Shown: piece after piece, positions 1 to 7,420 of the stretch | Layout: each line of letters starts with the position of its first letter | Numbering within the stretch: position 1 is the first letter of the stretch | DNA from: an uncultured Lacinutrix sp. | Lineage (GTDB): Bacteria; Bacteroidota; Bacteroidia; Flavobacteriales; Flavobacteriaceae | Direction of reading: 5' to 3' | Length of the DNA: 64,000 nucleotides | NCBI GenBank assembly: GCA_937129145.1 | Contig: CAKZMU010000056.1 | Location: forward strand, 1 to 64,000 | Position numbers and translations under genes: made by a program | The notes under the pieces: generated by a model | What the model was told of the DNA's origin: nothing | The model's database searches: none | What the model saw: the letters and a program-made list of their open reading frames with translations, nothing else

Positions 1-39
1 CTTTAGAATTGTAAAGAGCAAATACATAGTTGGATAAAC

Positions 40-74
40 AAAAAGGGTGCTTATAATTAAGCGCCCTTTTTGTT
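40..74. terminator. Bidirectional intrinsic terminator
   Basis: An 11-bp stem (arm AAAAAGGGTGC, other arm GCGCCCTTTTT, one G-T pair) around an AT-rich loop, with a T run on either strand. It lies just after the stop of the small minus-strand ORF at 74-175. A plus-strand reading frame open from the window edge stops at 37, so it may also end a gene lying to the left. Confidence 0.7.
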
Positions 75-175
75 CATATTAAACTCACTAATAAATTAAT
101 AGAAATCACCATAACAATAATAATAACTAATCCAATAAATAAAATTTTACGCCAAAGAGTATCGTCTTTATTCAT
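74..175 (-). CDS. Putative 33-residue single-pass membrane peptide
   Basis: A short ORF with an ATG start at 175 and a TGA stop at 74. The N-terminus is charged and polar (MNKDDTLWRK), followed by about 21 hydrophobic residues rich in Ile, Val and Leu, the pattern of a small single-pass inner-membrane protein. Its stop sits directly before a strong hairpin terminator, which supports a real transcript end. I do not recognise a family and no function can be assigned. It could also be a chance ORF in AT-rich DNA. Confidence 0.4.
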   Translation of the reverse strand: MNKDDTLWRKILFIGLVIIIVMVISINLLVSLI

Positions 176-220
176 TATCACTCACTAATTATTTGGGGTT
201 TTTTCTCCAAGAAAATGAAA

Positions 221-245
221 GCTCCAAGCTATTACCACTTGGAGC
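221..245 (-). terminator. Probable terminator of the response regulator gene
   Basis: Perfect 8-bp stem GCTCCAAG / CTTGGAGC with a 9-nt loop, about 90 nt downstream of the minus-strand response regulator stop. The following T tract on the minus strand is interrupted, so termination may be only partial. Confidence 0.5.
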
Positions 246-313
246 CTTCCATAATTCTCCCTAAGAACTAATTAATAGCTCTGTAAATGTCATAAATAAA
301 TCAATACCAAACA

Positions 314-331
314 ATACGTAACGTTACGTAT
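314..331. repeat. Perfect 18-bp palindrome
   Basis: ATACGTAACGTTACGTAT is an exact palindrome with no spacer. It starts 3 nt beyond the stop codon of the minus-strand response regulator gene. It has no T run, so it is unlikely to be a terminator; a dimeric DNA-binding protein site is an alternative. Function unknown. Confidence 0.6.
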
Positions 332-334
332 ATT

Positions 335-958
335 TTAAACTATGATGCTTTGGTTTTCTTTGGCCCAAATTAGCAGGCAATTTTGGTAAGGCTCTATGTT
401 TAATTTTTTAACAATATTACTTTTGTGCTTTTCTACAGTTCTATCCGAAATGCTTAATATACAAGCAATGTCTTTAGCTGTTTTGTTTTGAGCAATTAGT
501 TTTAAGATGCGCTTTTCAGATGGAGTTAAAGCGTCAATATTTGCAGGTTTAGGTTGTCCAGAAAACTGGTCTTCTATTTCTTTACTAAAATATGGAGTGC
601 CTTTGGCGACCGCTTTTAAGCAATTTTCAATTTCCACTAAAGCAAATTCTTTTAATAAATAACCATAAATATTAAGCTGTTTTGCTTGATGATAGAATGT
701 GCTATTTTTTTCGAATGTTATAAGTACAATTCTTGTGTCTAATTTTTCATGACATAGTTTTGCTATTTCAACACCAGTTAAATGAGGCATTTTTATATCT
801 AGAATAGCAATATCTGGCTCGTGCTTAAGTATTAGTTTATAGGCTTCTTTCCCATCTGTGGCACTATCAATAATGTTGTAGTTTTTTTCAATTAAAAAAT
901 CCTTTAACCCTTTAAGGACTAACGGATGGTCATCAGCAATGATAATTGATGGATTCAT
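335..958 (-). CDS. LuxR/NarL-family response regulator (orphan)
   Basis: A 207-residue two-component response regulator. The N-terminal receiver domain (about 1-120) has the acidic pair in DDHP (9-12), the phospho-acceptor Asp54 in LDIKMP, the switch Thr81 and the conserved Lys103. A LuxR-type helix-turn-helix follows at about 140-205 (TPSEKRILKLIAQ and SDRTVEKHKSNI). Such proteins bind DNA as dimers once phosphorylated by a sensor kinase. No histidine kinase is encoded nearby, so the partner is elsewhere. The DNA targets cannot be read from the sequence. Family assignment is firm, biological role unknown. Confidence 0.93.
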   Translation of the reverse strand: MNPSIIIADDHPLVLKGLKDFLIEKNYNIIDSATDGKEAYKLILKHEPDIAILDIKMPHLTGVEIAKLCHEKLDTRIVLITFEKNSTFYHQAKQLNIYGYLLKEFALVEIENCLKAVAKGTPYFSKEIEDQFSGQPKPANIDALTPSEKRILKLIAQNKTAKDIACILSISDRTVEKHKSNIVKKLNIEPYQNCLLIWAKENQSIIV

Positions 959-984
959 ATAGGGATTGGTCGAATAGCTATTAA

Positions 985-1428
985 TTAAAGTTTAATATAT
1001 AAATATTTCTTTTGGTAGTCAATAATTGCTTTAGTTTTTTTCAAGATATCTGCTCCTATAATACCATGCACTGAGTTTTCATCATGGTTGGCTAAGGCCA
1101 TATTTACATGGGTTAAATCGAATAGAATGATTGAATTTTTTTTCGATTTCCATTTACCAATTTTAACGACATTCTTTTTTGAAACTTGAGTAAGCATATC
1201 AATAGCTCCGGCTCCAGCCGCTTTAACATCAGAGTCTTCTACAGTTAACCCAAACATATTGGCATGCTCAAAATCGACACAAGAGTTTGAGGCACCTGTA
1301 TCCAAAATAAACCGTCCTTTGTTACCATTAATAGAGGCTTTTAATTCGAAATGATTGGTTTTGGTAAATTTCAACTTCACTTTGCAATAGCCTTTGTTAA
1401 GCAGAAAATCTTTAAGCTTTTTATCCAT
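985..1428 (-). CDS. Retropepsin-like aspartic protease family protein
   Basis: A 147-residue protein of the single-domain (retroviral-type) aspartic protease family. The catalytic motif is LDTGAS at residues 42-47, with Asp43 as the expected catalytic residue. The second family motif, HGIIGADIL at 121-129, marks the flap-distal hydrophobic strand. Active enzymes of this kind are dimers, each chain giving one Asp. There is no signal peptide or membrane segment, but a short hydrophobic reading frame overlaps its start (see 1421-1519). It lies 26 nt upstream of the response regulator gene on the same strand, so the two may be co-transcribed. Substrate unknown. Confidence 0.8.
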   Translation of the reverse strand: MDKKLKDFLLNKGYCKVKLKFTKTNHFELKASINGNKGRFILDTGASNSCVDFEHANMFGLTVEDSDVKAAGAGAIDMLTQVSKKNVVKIGKWKSKKNSIILFDLTHVNMALANHDENSVHGIIGADILKKTKAIIDYQKKYLYIKL

Positions 1429-1519
1429 TTTTGCGTTTAAAAATTAGAAACCATAAAAGTAAACCAATCGCTAAACCAGAAAAAATAATAAGGATGTATT
1501 TTAAAATACCAATAAAAAA
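1421..1519 (-). other. ATG-less open frame for a 32-residue membrane peptide
   Basis: A frame open from an upstream TGA (1520-1522) to a TAA that overlaps the start codon of the protease gene. It reads like a membrane segment (IIFSGLAIGLLLWFLIF) followed by a basic tail (KRKNG). There is no ATG, GTG or TTG start in frame; an ATT at 1511-1513 would be the only near-cognate choice. It could be a real small protein with an unusual start, a degraded gene, or chance. No function is proposed. Confidence 0.25.
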
Positions 1520-1556
1520 TCATCATGATTCTTGATGACTTTTTTACTTTTACACC

Positions 1557-2324
1557 ATGATAATTACCGACACTCACACCCATTTATATAGCGACTCTTT
1601 TGATGATGACCGCGACCAAATGATGCAACGTGCTTTTAATCAAGGCGTCACACGTTTTTTTATTCCAGCCATAGACTCGTCGTACACAAAAGCGATGCTT
1701 GAGCTTGAAAAAAATTATCCAGATCATGTACACCTTATGATGGGATTGCATCCAACATCAGTTAAAGACAATTACAAAGAAGAGTTAGCGCATGTTGAAA
1801 AGTTACTATCAGAAAGGCCGTTTGTTGCCATTGGTGAAATAGGTATCGACTTGTATTGGGACAAATCGACATTAAAAATTCAGCAAGATGCTTTTAGGTA
1901 TCAAATTAAGTTGGCTAAGCAATATAAATTACCAATTGTTATTCATTGCAGGGAATCTTTTGATGAAATTTTCGATATCCTTGAAGAAGAAAAAGGCGAT
2001 GATTTATACGGCATTTTCCATTGTTTTACAGGAACAATAGAGCAAGCCAAAAAAGCCATTTCGTATAACATGAAACTTGGTATTGGTGGTGTAGTAACAT
2101 TTAAAAATGGTAAGATAGACCAGTTTTTGAATCAAATAGATTTAAAACATATAGTATTGGAAACCGATTCGCCCTATTTAGCACCCACACCATATAGAGG
2201 TAAGCGCAATGAAAGCAGTTATATAATTAATGTACTGGAAAAATTATCATATATATATGGTATAACTAAAAAGGAAATTGCTGATATTACAACTGCTAAT
2301 TCAAAAGACGTATTTAAAGTTTAA
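1557..2324 (+). CDS. tatD: TatD-family metal-dependent deoxyribonuclease
   Basis: A 255-residue amidohydrolase-fold (TIM barrel) protein of the usual TatD length. The metal and catalytic residues are visible in order: THTHL (His7, His9), GEIGID (Glu94), IHCRES (His130), FHCFTG (His155) and LETDSPYL (Asp204). TatD enzymes are cytoplasmic Mg-dependent DNases, with 3'-5' exonuclease activity and proposed roles in DNA repair and turnover; older links to Tat secretion are not supported. The asparaginase gene starts 2 nt after its stop, so the pair is an operon. Confidence 0.93.
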   Translation: MIITDTHTHLYSDSFDDDRDQMMQRAFNQGVTRFFIPAIDSSYTKAMLELEKNYPDHVHLMMGLHPTSVKDNYKEELAHVEKLLSERPFVAIGEIGIDLYWDKSTLKIQQDAFRYQIKLAKQYKLPIVIHCRESFDEIFDILEEEKGDDLYGIFHCFTGTIEQAKKAISYNMKLGIGGVVTFKNGKIDQFLNQIDLKHIVLETDSPYLAPTPYRGKRNESSYIINVLEKLSYIYGITKKEIADITTANSKDVFKV

Positions 2325-2326
2325 AC

Positions 2327-3352
2327 ATGAAGATACCAAACATACTATTAATATATACTGGAGGCACTATAGGGATGGTTAAAGATGCCGAAACAGGTGC
2401 GTTACGTTCTTTTAATTTTGATAATTTATTAGATAATATACCAGAGTTAAAGCTGTTGGCATGTTCTATAGATACGATATCTTTTGAAGAACCTATAGAT
2501 TCCTCAAACATGAATCCAGATTATTGGCTGCAAATAGCCGAAATAATTGAAAAAAATTATGACACTTGTGATGGATTTGTGGTATTACATGGTAGCGACA
2601 CTATGAGCTATTCGGCTTCGGCATTAAGTTTTATGTTGGAGAATTTAGCTAAACCAGTCATATTCACAGGCTCGCAATTGCCAATTGGCGATTTACGTAC
2701 CGATGCCAAAGAAAACTTAATAACCTCCATACAAATAGCTTCAATGCAAGAAAAAGAGCAGCCACTTATTAAAGAAGTTGGGCTCTATTTTGAATACAAT
2801 TTATATCGTGGCAACAGGACCACAAAAATAAATGCCGAACATTTTGAAGCGTTTGCTTCATTAAACTATCCGCTTTTAGCAGAATCTGGCGTACATCTTA
2901 AAGTAAATAAAGAGTATTTGTTTCATCCTAACGAGGACGAAATACTTAAAATCCATAAAATACTCAACAACAATATTGCTATTGTTAAATTATTTCCTGG
3001 TATTTCTGGAGAGGTGCTGCGTTCTATTTTTTCAACCAAAAACCTACAAGGTGTCATACTTGAAACTTATGGTGCAGGAAACACCACCAACAGAACTTGG
3101 TTTGTTGATATGTTAAAAGAATATATAGACAAAGGCATACATATAGTTAATGTAACACAATGTTCAGGAGGTAGTGTTATTATGGGACAATACGAAACAA
3201 GCACCCAACTTAAAGACATTGGTGTTATCTCTGGAGGCGATATGACTACCGAAGCAGCAGTGACCAAACTCATGTATTTATTGGGCAAAAACATATCCAC
3301 AGAAAAATTTAATGAATTTTTTGAAAGCTCTTTGCGAGGCGAACTATCTTAA
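2327..3352 (+). CDS. ansA: Type I (cytoplasmic) L-asparaginase
   Basis: A 341-residue asparaginase that hydrolyses L-asparagine to aspartate and ammonia. The first catalytic motif is TGGTIGM at 11-17, with nucleophile Thr14. The second is HGSDTM at 88-93. In most characterised asparaginases this reads HGTDTM, so Ser90 replaces the usual second-site Thr, a conservative change. No signal peptide is present, which fits the cytoplasmic type I class. It is translationally close to tatD (2-nt gap). The name is secure; the effect of Ser90 on activity is unknown. Confidence 0.93.
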   Translation: MKIPNILLIYTGGTIGMVKDAETGALRSFNFDNLLDNIPELKLLACSIDTISFEEPIDSSNMNPDYWLQIAEIIEKNYDTCDGFVVLHGSDTMSYSASALSFMLENLAKPVIFTGSQLPIGDLRTDAKENLITSIQIASMQEKEQPLIKEVGLYFEYNLYRGNRTTKINAEHFEAFASLNYPLLAESGVHLKVNKEYLFHPNEDEILKIHKILNNNIAIVKLFPGISGEVLRSIFSTKNLQGVILETYGAGNTTNRTWFVDMLKEYIDKGIHIVNVTQCSGGSVIMGQYETSTQLKDIGVISGGDMTTEAAVTKLMYLLGKNISTEKFNEFFESSLRGELS

Positions 3353-3428
3353 ATTTAACAATCAAAAATTTTAGCGTTTAAACTTTTTTTTGTTATTTGA
3401 GCCGCTGTAACTAAAAAAGTAAAGTTAT

Positions 3429-3516
3429 AGAGAGGTGGCCGAGTGGTCGAAGGCGCACGCCTGGAAAGTGTGTATGCGTTAATAGCGTATCGAGGGTTCG
3501 AATCCCTTCCTCTCTG
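3429..3516 (+). tRNA. tRNA-Ser (anticodon GGA)
   Basis: An 88-nt tRNA with a 7-bp acceptor stem (AGAGAGG / CCTCTCT), anticodon loop CTGGAAA with anticodon GGA at 3463-3465, a long variable arm as expected for Ser, and a T-arm GAGGG-TTCGAAT-CCCTT. The discriminator base is G3516. The 3' CCA is not encoded. Confidence 0.96.
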
Positions 3517-3520
3517 CAAA

Positions 3521-3561
3521 AGAGATAATTGCGATTTTCCTAATAGAAATGACTTATCTCT
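3521..3561 (+). terminator. Weak hairpin after tRNA-Ser
   Basis: Inverted repeat AGAGATAA / TTATCTCT with a 25-nt loop, followed by AT-rich sequence with short T runs. It could end the tRNA transcript, but the long loop makes this uncertain. Confidence 0.35.
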
Positions 3562-3637
3562 AAATAAATTTTAATTTTTTAATTACATTTTTTTTATATC
3601 TTTAACGCTTTAACTAATAAAATTAAGATCAAGAACA

Positions 3638-4411
3638 ATGAAAAGATTATTTTCTATTCTAGCCATCGCATGTATTATGGCATTCGGAACTGTAAATGCT
3701 ACTACAAATGCGAACACTACAACAACAATTGTTAATACGGTTGTTTCAGCCCAAGAAGATGGCGCTGCTGATGCAGAAGACCTTGGATTTCATCAAGAAT
3801 TAAAAAAGAGATTTATTGAAGGAGGCCCAGGATTTATGGGTATTGTACTTTTATGTTTAATTCTTGGATTAGCAATTGCTATAGAAAGAATTATCTTTTT
3901 AAACTTATCTACTTCAAATTCTAAAAAATTAACTCAAAATGTTGAAGACGCACTTGCATCTGGAGGTGTTGAAGCAGCAAAAGAGGTTTGTAGAAATACA
4001 AAAGGGCCTGTAGCATCTATATTCTATCAAGGATTAGATCGTGCAGACGAAGACATTGACGCCGCAGAAAAAGCAGTAGTTGCTTACGGAGGCGTACAAA
4101 TGGGGCAATTAGAGAAAAACGTATCTTGGATATCATTATTTATCGCCTTGGCACCAATGTTAGGGTTCATGGGAACGGTAATTGGTATGATTCAAGCATT
4201 CGATAAAATTGAAGCAGCAGGAGACATGCAACCATCTTTAGTAGCTGGTGGTATTAAAGTTGCACTTCTTACAACCGTGTTTGGTCTAATTGTTGCTATT
4301 ATATTACAGATATTCTATAATTACATCATTTCTAAAATCGATGCAATTGTAAACGATATGGAAGATGCATCAATTACATTGATGGATTTATTGGTAAGAC
4401 ACAAGAAGTAA
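3638..4411 (+). CDS. exbB: ExbB/TolQ/MotA-family proton channel protein
   Basis: A 257-residue member of the MotA/TolQ/ExbB family. It starts with a hydrophobic signal-like segment (1-21), then three membrane segments near 66-90, 163-187 and 205-232. The signature region APMLGFMGTVIGMIQAF (about 170-186) with the Gly-rich GGIKVALLTTVFGL after it is characteristic. ExbB pentamers enclose an ExbD dimer and convert proton flow into motion of TonB, powering outer-membrane receptors. The next genes encode a four-pass membrane protein and two ExbD paralogues, so this is the motor stator operon. The extra N-terminal hydrophobic segment is common in Bacteroidota ExbB. Confidence 0.9.
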   Translation: MKRLFSILAIACIMAFGTVNATTNANTTTTIVNTVVSAQEDGAADAEDLGFHQELKKRFIEGGPGFMGIVLLCLILGLAIAIERIIFLNLSTSNSKKLTQNVEDALASGGVEAAKEVCRNTKGPVASIFYQGLDRADEDIDAAEKAVVAYGGVQMGQLEKNVSWISLFIALAPMLGFMGTVIGMIQAFDKIEAAGDMQPSLVAGGIKVALLTTVFGLIVAIILQIFYNYIISKIDAIVNDMEDASITLMDLLVRHKK

Positions 4412-4440
4412 TAACAACAACTTAAAAATCTTTATAGATT

Positions 4441-4887
4441 ATGAATTTGCAAAAAATAATAAAACTTGTTGCAGCAATAGTTGGAGTTATTTCAATATTC
4501 TTTCTTGTAAGAATTATTGGGGCAGGAGATGAGGCTTTAGATGCTTCACCTGATTTACAAGACAGCATTGTATCACCTTTTATGTATATAGCATACATAA
4601 TATTAGGAATAATGATATTTCTTGTTGTAGTATTTTCAGTGAAACAAATGTTTTCCAACCCAGCAACATTAAAAAAGACCTTAACTAATGTAGGAGCTTT
4701 TGCGCTTCTAGCATTAGTAGCATATTTTGGATTTGCTAAAGGTGTTGAAACACCATTAAGAGATGGTGAGGTTTTAACAGCAGGCAACTCACAATTAGTA
4801 GGAGCTGGACTGTATTTGTTCTACTTCTTAGTATTTATAGCAGTAGGAATTATGCTGTTTACGGGAATTAAAAAAATGATTAAGTAA
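4441..4887 (+). CDS. Four-pass membrane protein of the exbBD operon
   Basis: A 148-residue protein with about four hydrophobic helices (near 6-26, 46-67, 83-98 and 124-143) and basic ends (KKMIK at the C-terminus). I do not recognise a named domain. It lies between exbB and the first exbD, 29 nt after exbB and only 3 nt before exbD, so it is almost certainly co-translated with them. The position suggests an accessory subunit of the ExbB-ExbD proton motor. That role is inferred from context only. Confidence 0.75.
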   Translation: MNLQKIIKLVAAIVGVISIFFLVRIIGAGDEALDASPDLQDSIVSPFMYIAYIILGIMIFLVVVFSVKQMFSNPATLKKTLTNVGAFALLALVAYFGFAKGVETPLRDGEVLTAGNSQLVGAGLYLFYFLVFIAVGIMLFTGIKKMIK

Positions 4888-4890
4888 ATT

Positions 4891-5514
4891 ATGGCAAAAA
4901 GATCAGCACCAGAAGTTAATGCAGGCTCTATGGCCGATATTGCCTTCTTACTGTTAATATTTTTCCTAGTAACTACAACTATGGAAAAAGATTCTGGAAT
5001 TAGCAGAAAGCTACCTCCAATGGAAGAAAATGAAGATGATGTAGTTATTAAGCAGAAAAATATTTTCACAGTAAAGTTAAATGGTAGAGATCAATTGCTT
5101 GTTGAAGATGAGTTGATGGAACTTAAAGATTTAAGAGCAGCAGCTGTTGAGTTTTTAGACAATGGTGGTGGTGAAAATGCTGATGGTCAAAAATGTGACT
5201 ATTGTAAAGGCAAAAAAGATGCATCATCATCTGATCATCCAGACAAGGCAATTATTTCCTTAGCGAACAATAGAGAGACATCGTATAAGTTATACATATC
5301 TGTTCAAAATGAATTGGTAGGTGCTTATAATGAGTTAAGAAATAGAAGAGCTTTAGAAGTAGGGCCTCAAAAAGGCTTTAATGACATGAACTTTACAGAA
5401 ATGAACAAAAACGCTAAAGACGTTAATTGGCCAGGAAATAGGGATAAGTTAAAAGAGGTAATAGACCAAATAAAAAAGGAATACCCTCAAAAGCTTTCAG
5501 AAGTAATAGAATAA
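4891..5514 (+). CDS. exbD: ExbD/TolR-family biopolymer transport protein, paralogue 1
   Basis: A 207-residue ExbD-type protein. A short cytoplasmic N-terminus (KRSAPEVNAGSMADIAFLL) leads into a single membrane helix (about 18-35) that carries the proton-carrying Asp17 of the SMADI motif. A periplasmic domain follows. It is longer than typical ExbD (about 140 residues) because of an insertion near 90-115 containing a CDYC pair, which could form a disulphide or bind metal. It works with ExbB to energise TonB. A second exbD follows after 22 nt. Confidence 0.88.
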   Translation: MAKRSAPEVNAGSMADIAFLLLIFFLVTTTMEKDSGISRKLPPMEENEDDVVIKQKNIFTVKLNGRDQLLVEDELMELKDLRAAAVEFLDNGGGENADGQKCDYCKGKKDASSSDHPDKAIISLANNRETSYKLYISVQNELVGAYNELRNRRALEVGPQKGFNDMNFTEMNKNAKDVNWPGNRDKLKEVIDQIKKEYPQKLSEVIE

Positions 5515-5536
5515 TAATTTAAAACTAAATACTAGT

Positions 5537-6016
5537 ATGTCTAAGTTTAAAAAGAAAAAAGGAGGCGATTTGCCAGCAGTTAATACTGCATCTTTGCCAG
5601 ATATTGTATTTATGCTATTATTCTTTTTTATGGTGGCAACCGTAATGAGAGATAATACTCAAATGGTAGAAAATAAGCTACCAAGTGCCGATCAAATTGA
5701 GAAACTCGAAAAGAAAAATTTGGTAATGCATATTTTGGTTGGAAAGCCTAGTAAACAATATAAAGCGCAATATGGTGATGAAGCTAGAATTCAACTCAAT
5801 GATAAATTTGCCGAAGTAAATGAAATTCAAGCATTTATTGCTGCTGAACGAGCATCCAAGCGAGAAGAAGAAGTACCTTTTTTGACAACAGCTTTAAAGG
5901 TCGATAAAGAAGCAAACATGGGTATTGTGACTGATATAAAACAAGAACTTAGAAAAGCAAATGCTTTAAAACTTAATTATACCACAATACAAGGAGATGT
6001 TGCTAATAATAACTAA
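5537..6016 (+). CDS. exbD: ExbD/TolR-family biopolymer transport protein, paralogue 2
   Basis: A 159-residue ExbD with the same plan as the preceding gene: a Lys-rich cytoplasmic start, the motif NTASLPDIVFMLLFFFM with the key Asp at about residue 22 at the mouth of the single membrane helix, then a periplasmic domain. It lacks the CxxC insertion of the first paralogue. Two different ExbD proteins may form a heterodimer in the ExbB ring, or serve two motors; sequence alone does not decide. A strong terminator ends the operon 36 nt after its stop. Confidence 0.88.
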   Translation: MSKFKKKKGGDLPAVNTASLPDIVFMLLFFFMVATVMRDNTQMVENKLPSADQIEKLEKKNLVMHILVGKPSKQYKAQYGDEARIQLNDKFAEVNEIQAFIAAERASKREEEVPFLTTALKVDKEANMGIVTDIKQELRKANALKLNYTTIQGDVANNN

Positions 6017-6051
6017 TTAGAAAATAATCTTAATTTGTTAGACAATAATTT

Positions 6052-6080
6052 AAAAGCACTCTAAAATAGAGTGCTTTTCT
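6052..6080 (+). terminator. Intrinsic terminator of the exbBD operon
   Basis: Perfect 11-bp stem AAAAGCACTCT / AGAGTGCTTTT with a 5-nt loop, ending in a T-rich stretch. It lies 36 nt after the second exbD. Confidence 0.85.
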
Positions 6081-6111
6081 TTTGCGTTATATTTGTATTA
6101 TTGTATCCATT

Positions 6112-6819
6112 ATGAAACGATTATTATTCTTTATTCTAGCCTTATCTACTTATCAGCTTGCCTTTTCTCAAAACATAAGTAATAGAAAGGTTGATGATAG
6201 CTTAGGCATAGATTATAAGTATAAAGAAGACCAATACTATTTTGCTATAACCTATAACACTCTAACAAATATGCCTAGTGGGATGTCTCAAAATGGCTTT
6301 TCAAGTGGGTTTCATGCAGGGTTAATTAAAGATATGCCAATTAATAAACGACGTAATGTAGCAATTGGCATAGGTTTGGGCTATTCTACAAACTCCATAA
6401 ACCATAATTTACTAATCTCAAAAGCCCAGAACGAGTCGTATGATTATGAGGTTTTAGAAAACTCCCAGTTTTCTAAAAATAAATTTGTACAGCACCTCAT
6501 TGAAGTGCCTTTAGAATTTCGTTGGCGTACATCTACAGCTAGTACTTATAAGTTTTGGCGAATTTATTCAGGAATAAAATTTGGATACGTATTTGCTTCA
6601 AATACAAAGTTTAAAAATGTTTCAGGGCAAATAAAAAATAACAATATTAAGGATTTTAACCAATTGCAATACGGACTTACCTTCGCCATTGGTTACGATT
6701 CATGGAATGCGTATCTACATTATAATTTAAATCCAATTTTTGATTCTAAAGCGCAGCTAGATAATAGTAATCTAGATGTAAAAATGCTAAAAATTGGTAT
6801 TATGCTATATATTCTATAA
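6112..6819 (+). CDS. Secreted outer-membrane beta-barrel protein (PorT-like)
   Basis: A 235-residue protein. I place the start at the ATG at 6112, not the earlier ATG at 6082, because it yields a clean signal peptide (MKRLLFFILALSTYQLAFSQ). The mature part has alternating aromatic/hydrophobic strands (YYFAITYNTL, RRNVAIGIGLGYS, KFWRIYSGIKFGYVF, NAYLHYNLNPIF) typical of an 8-stranded barrel of the porin/PorT family. PorT itself is a type IX secretion component, but the specific gene cannot be claimed here. The 3' end overlaps the convergent neighbour by 6 nt. Confidence 0.7.
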   Translation: MKRLLFFILALSTYQLAFSQNISNRKVDDSLGIDYKYKEDQYYFAITYNTLTNMPSGMSQNGFSSGFHAGLIKDMPINKRRNVAIGIGLGYSTNSINHNLLISKAQNESYDYEVLENSQFSKNKFVQHLIEVPLEFRWRTSTASTYKFWRIYSGIKFGYVFASNTKFKNVSGQIKNNNIKDFNQLQYGLTFAIGYDSWNAYLHYNLNPIFDSKAQLDNSNLDVKMLKIGIMLYIL

Positions 6820-7419
6820 CCAGTAGTTGAGCATAATTATTTGAGGAATCACCCCAATAAATAAGCCTAATAACAACTCAATATTATTGTGTGCTCGTAG
6901 GTGTAACCTTGAAGTAGCAATAGCACCTGTAATAACACACATAAGTATTATTGAACCATTAATGTTTATATGATAGTGAATACTTATTCCTATAAAAAAC
7001 ATTAATACTCCTCCAGCAGCAATCATGTGAATACTAGGCTTAAATTGTAGTATAGCTAGTATTAAGCAAGCTAATGTTGAAAGCAATATGCCTATAAAGA
7101 AACAGTATAATTCAAAAAGTTCATTTTTTGGAAGCACACGCTGAATCACTAAAAAAATGATAATGCAATTAAGAGCTAATGGTAAAATACGTTCTTTTGT
7201 TGATGGAAGATTTACCGATTCTACCTTTTTAAAGGTTTTTAATAACAAAAACAGTAAAATTGGAAGTACGACTGTAAGAATAGAAATGGAAAACAACTCT
7301 AGTTTTATTAGTTCTATTGGAAGGTATCTTGGCGATTTCGCAAAAAAGAATGTAGTGCCTAAAAGCGGCATAAATAAAGGATGAAAAATGTAGGATATAC
7401 TTTTTAAGAAACCACTCAT
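6814..7419 (-). CDS. PAP2-like multi-pass membrane protein
   Basis: A 201-residue protein with about six hydrophobic segments. Two motifs recall the PAP2 phosphatase superfamily: KERILPL (about 77-83) and, near the C-terminus, SRLHLRAHNNIELLLGLFIG, comparable to the SR..LxAH...D.xxG box. The usual Asp of the last motif is replaced (IE), and the first PAP2 motif KxxxxxxRP is not clear, so catalysis is doubtful. It starts 1 nt after the rpoN stop and is probably co-transcribed with it. Function unknown; membrane lipid phosphate handling is one option. Confidence 0.6.
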   Translation of the reverse strand: MSGFLKSISYIFHPLFMPLLGTTFFFAKSPRYLPIELIKLELFSISILTVVLPILLFLLLKTFKKVESVNLPSTKERILPLALNCIIIFLVIQRVLPKNELFELYCFFIGILLSTLACLILAILQFKPSIHMIAAGGVLMFFIGISIHYHININGSIILMCVITGAIATSRLHLRAHNNIELLLGLFIGVIPQIIMLNYWL

Positions 7420-7420
7420 C

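Noticed and set aside
1..37. Open plus-strand frame from the window edge ending in TAA at 37
   Set aside because: Only 11 codons are visible, too few to support a gene; noted only as a possible user of the terminator at 40-74.
6082..6111. Earlier ATG for the outer-membrane barrel gene
   Set aside because: It would place ten residues before a good signal peptide; the ATG at 6112 is the better start.
6112..6819. Naming the barrel gene porT
   Set aside because: The barrel pattern is generic and the usual genomic neighbour of porT is not present.
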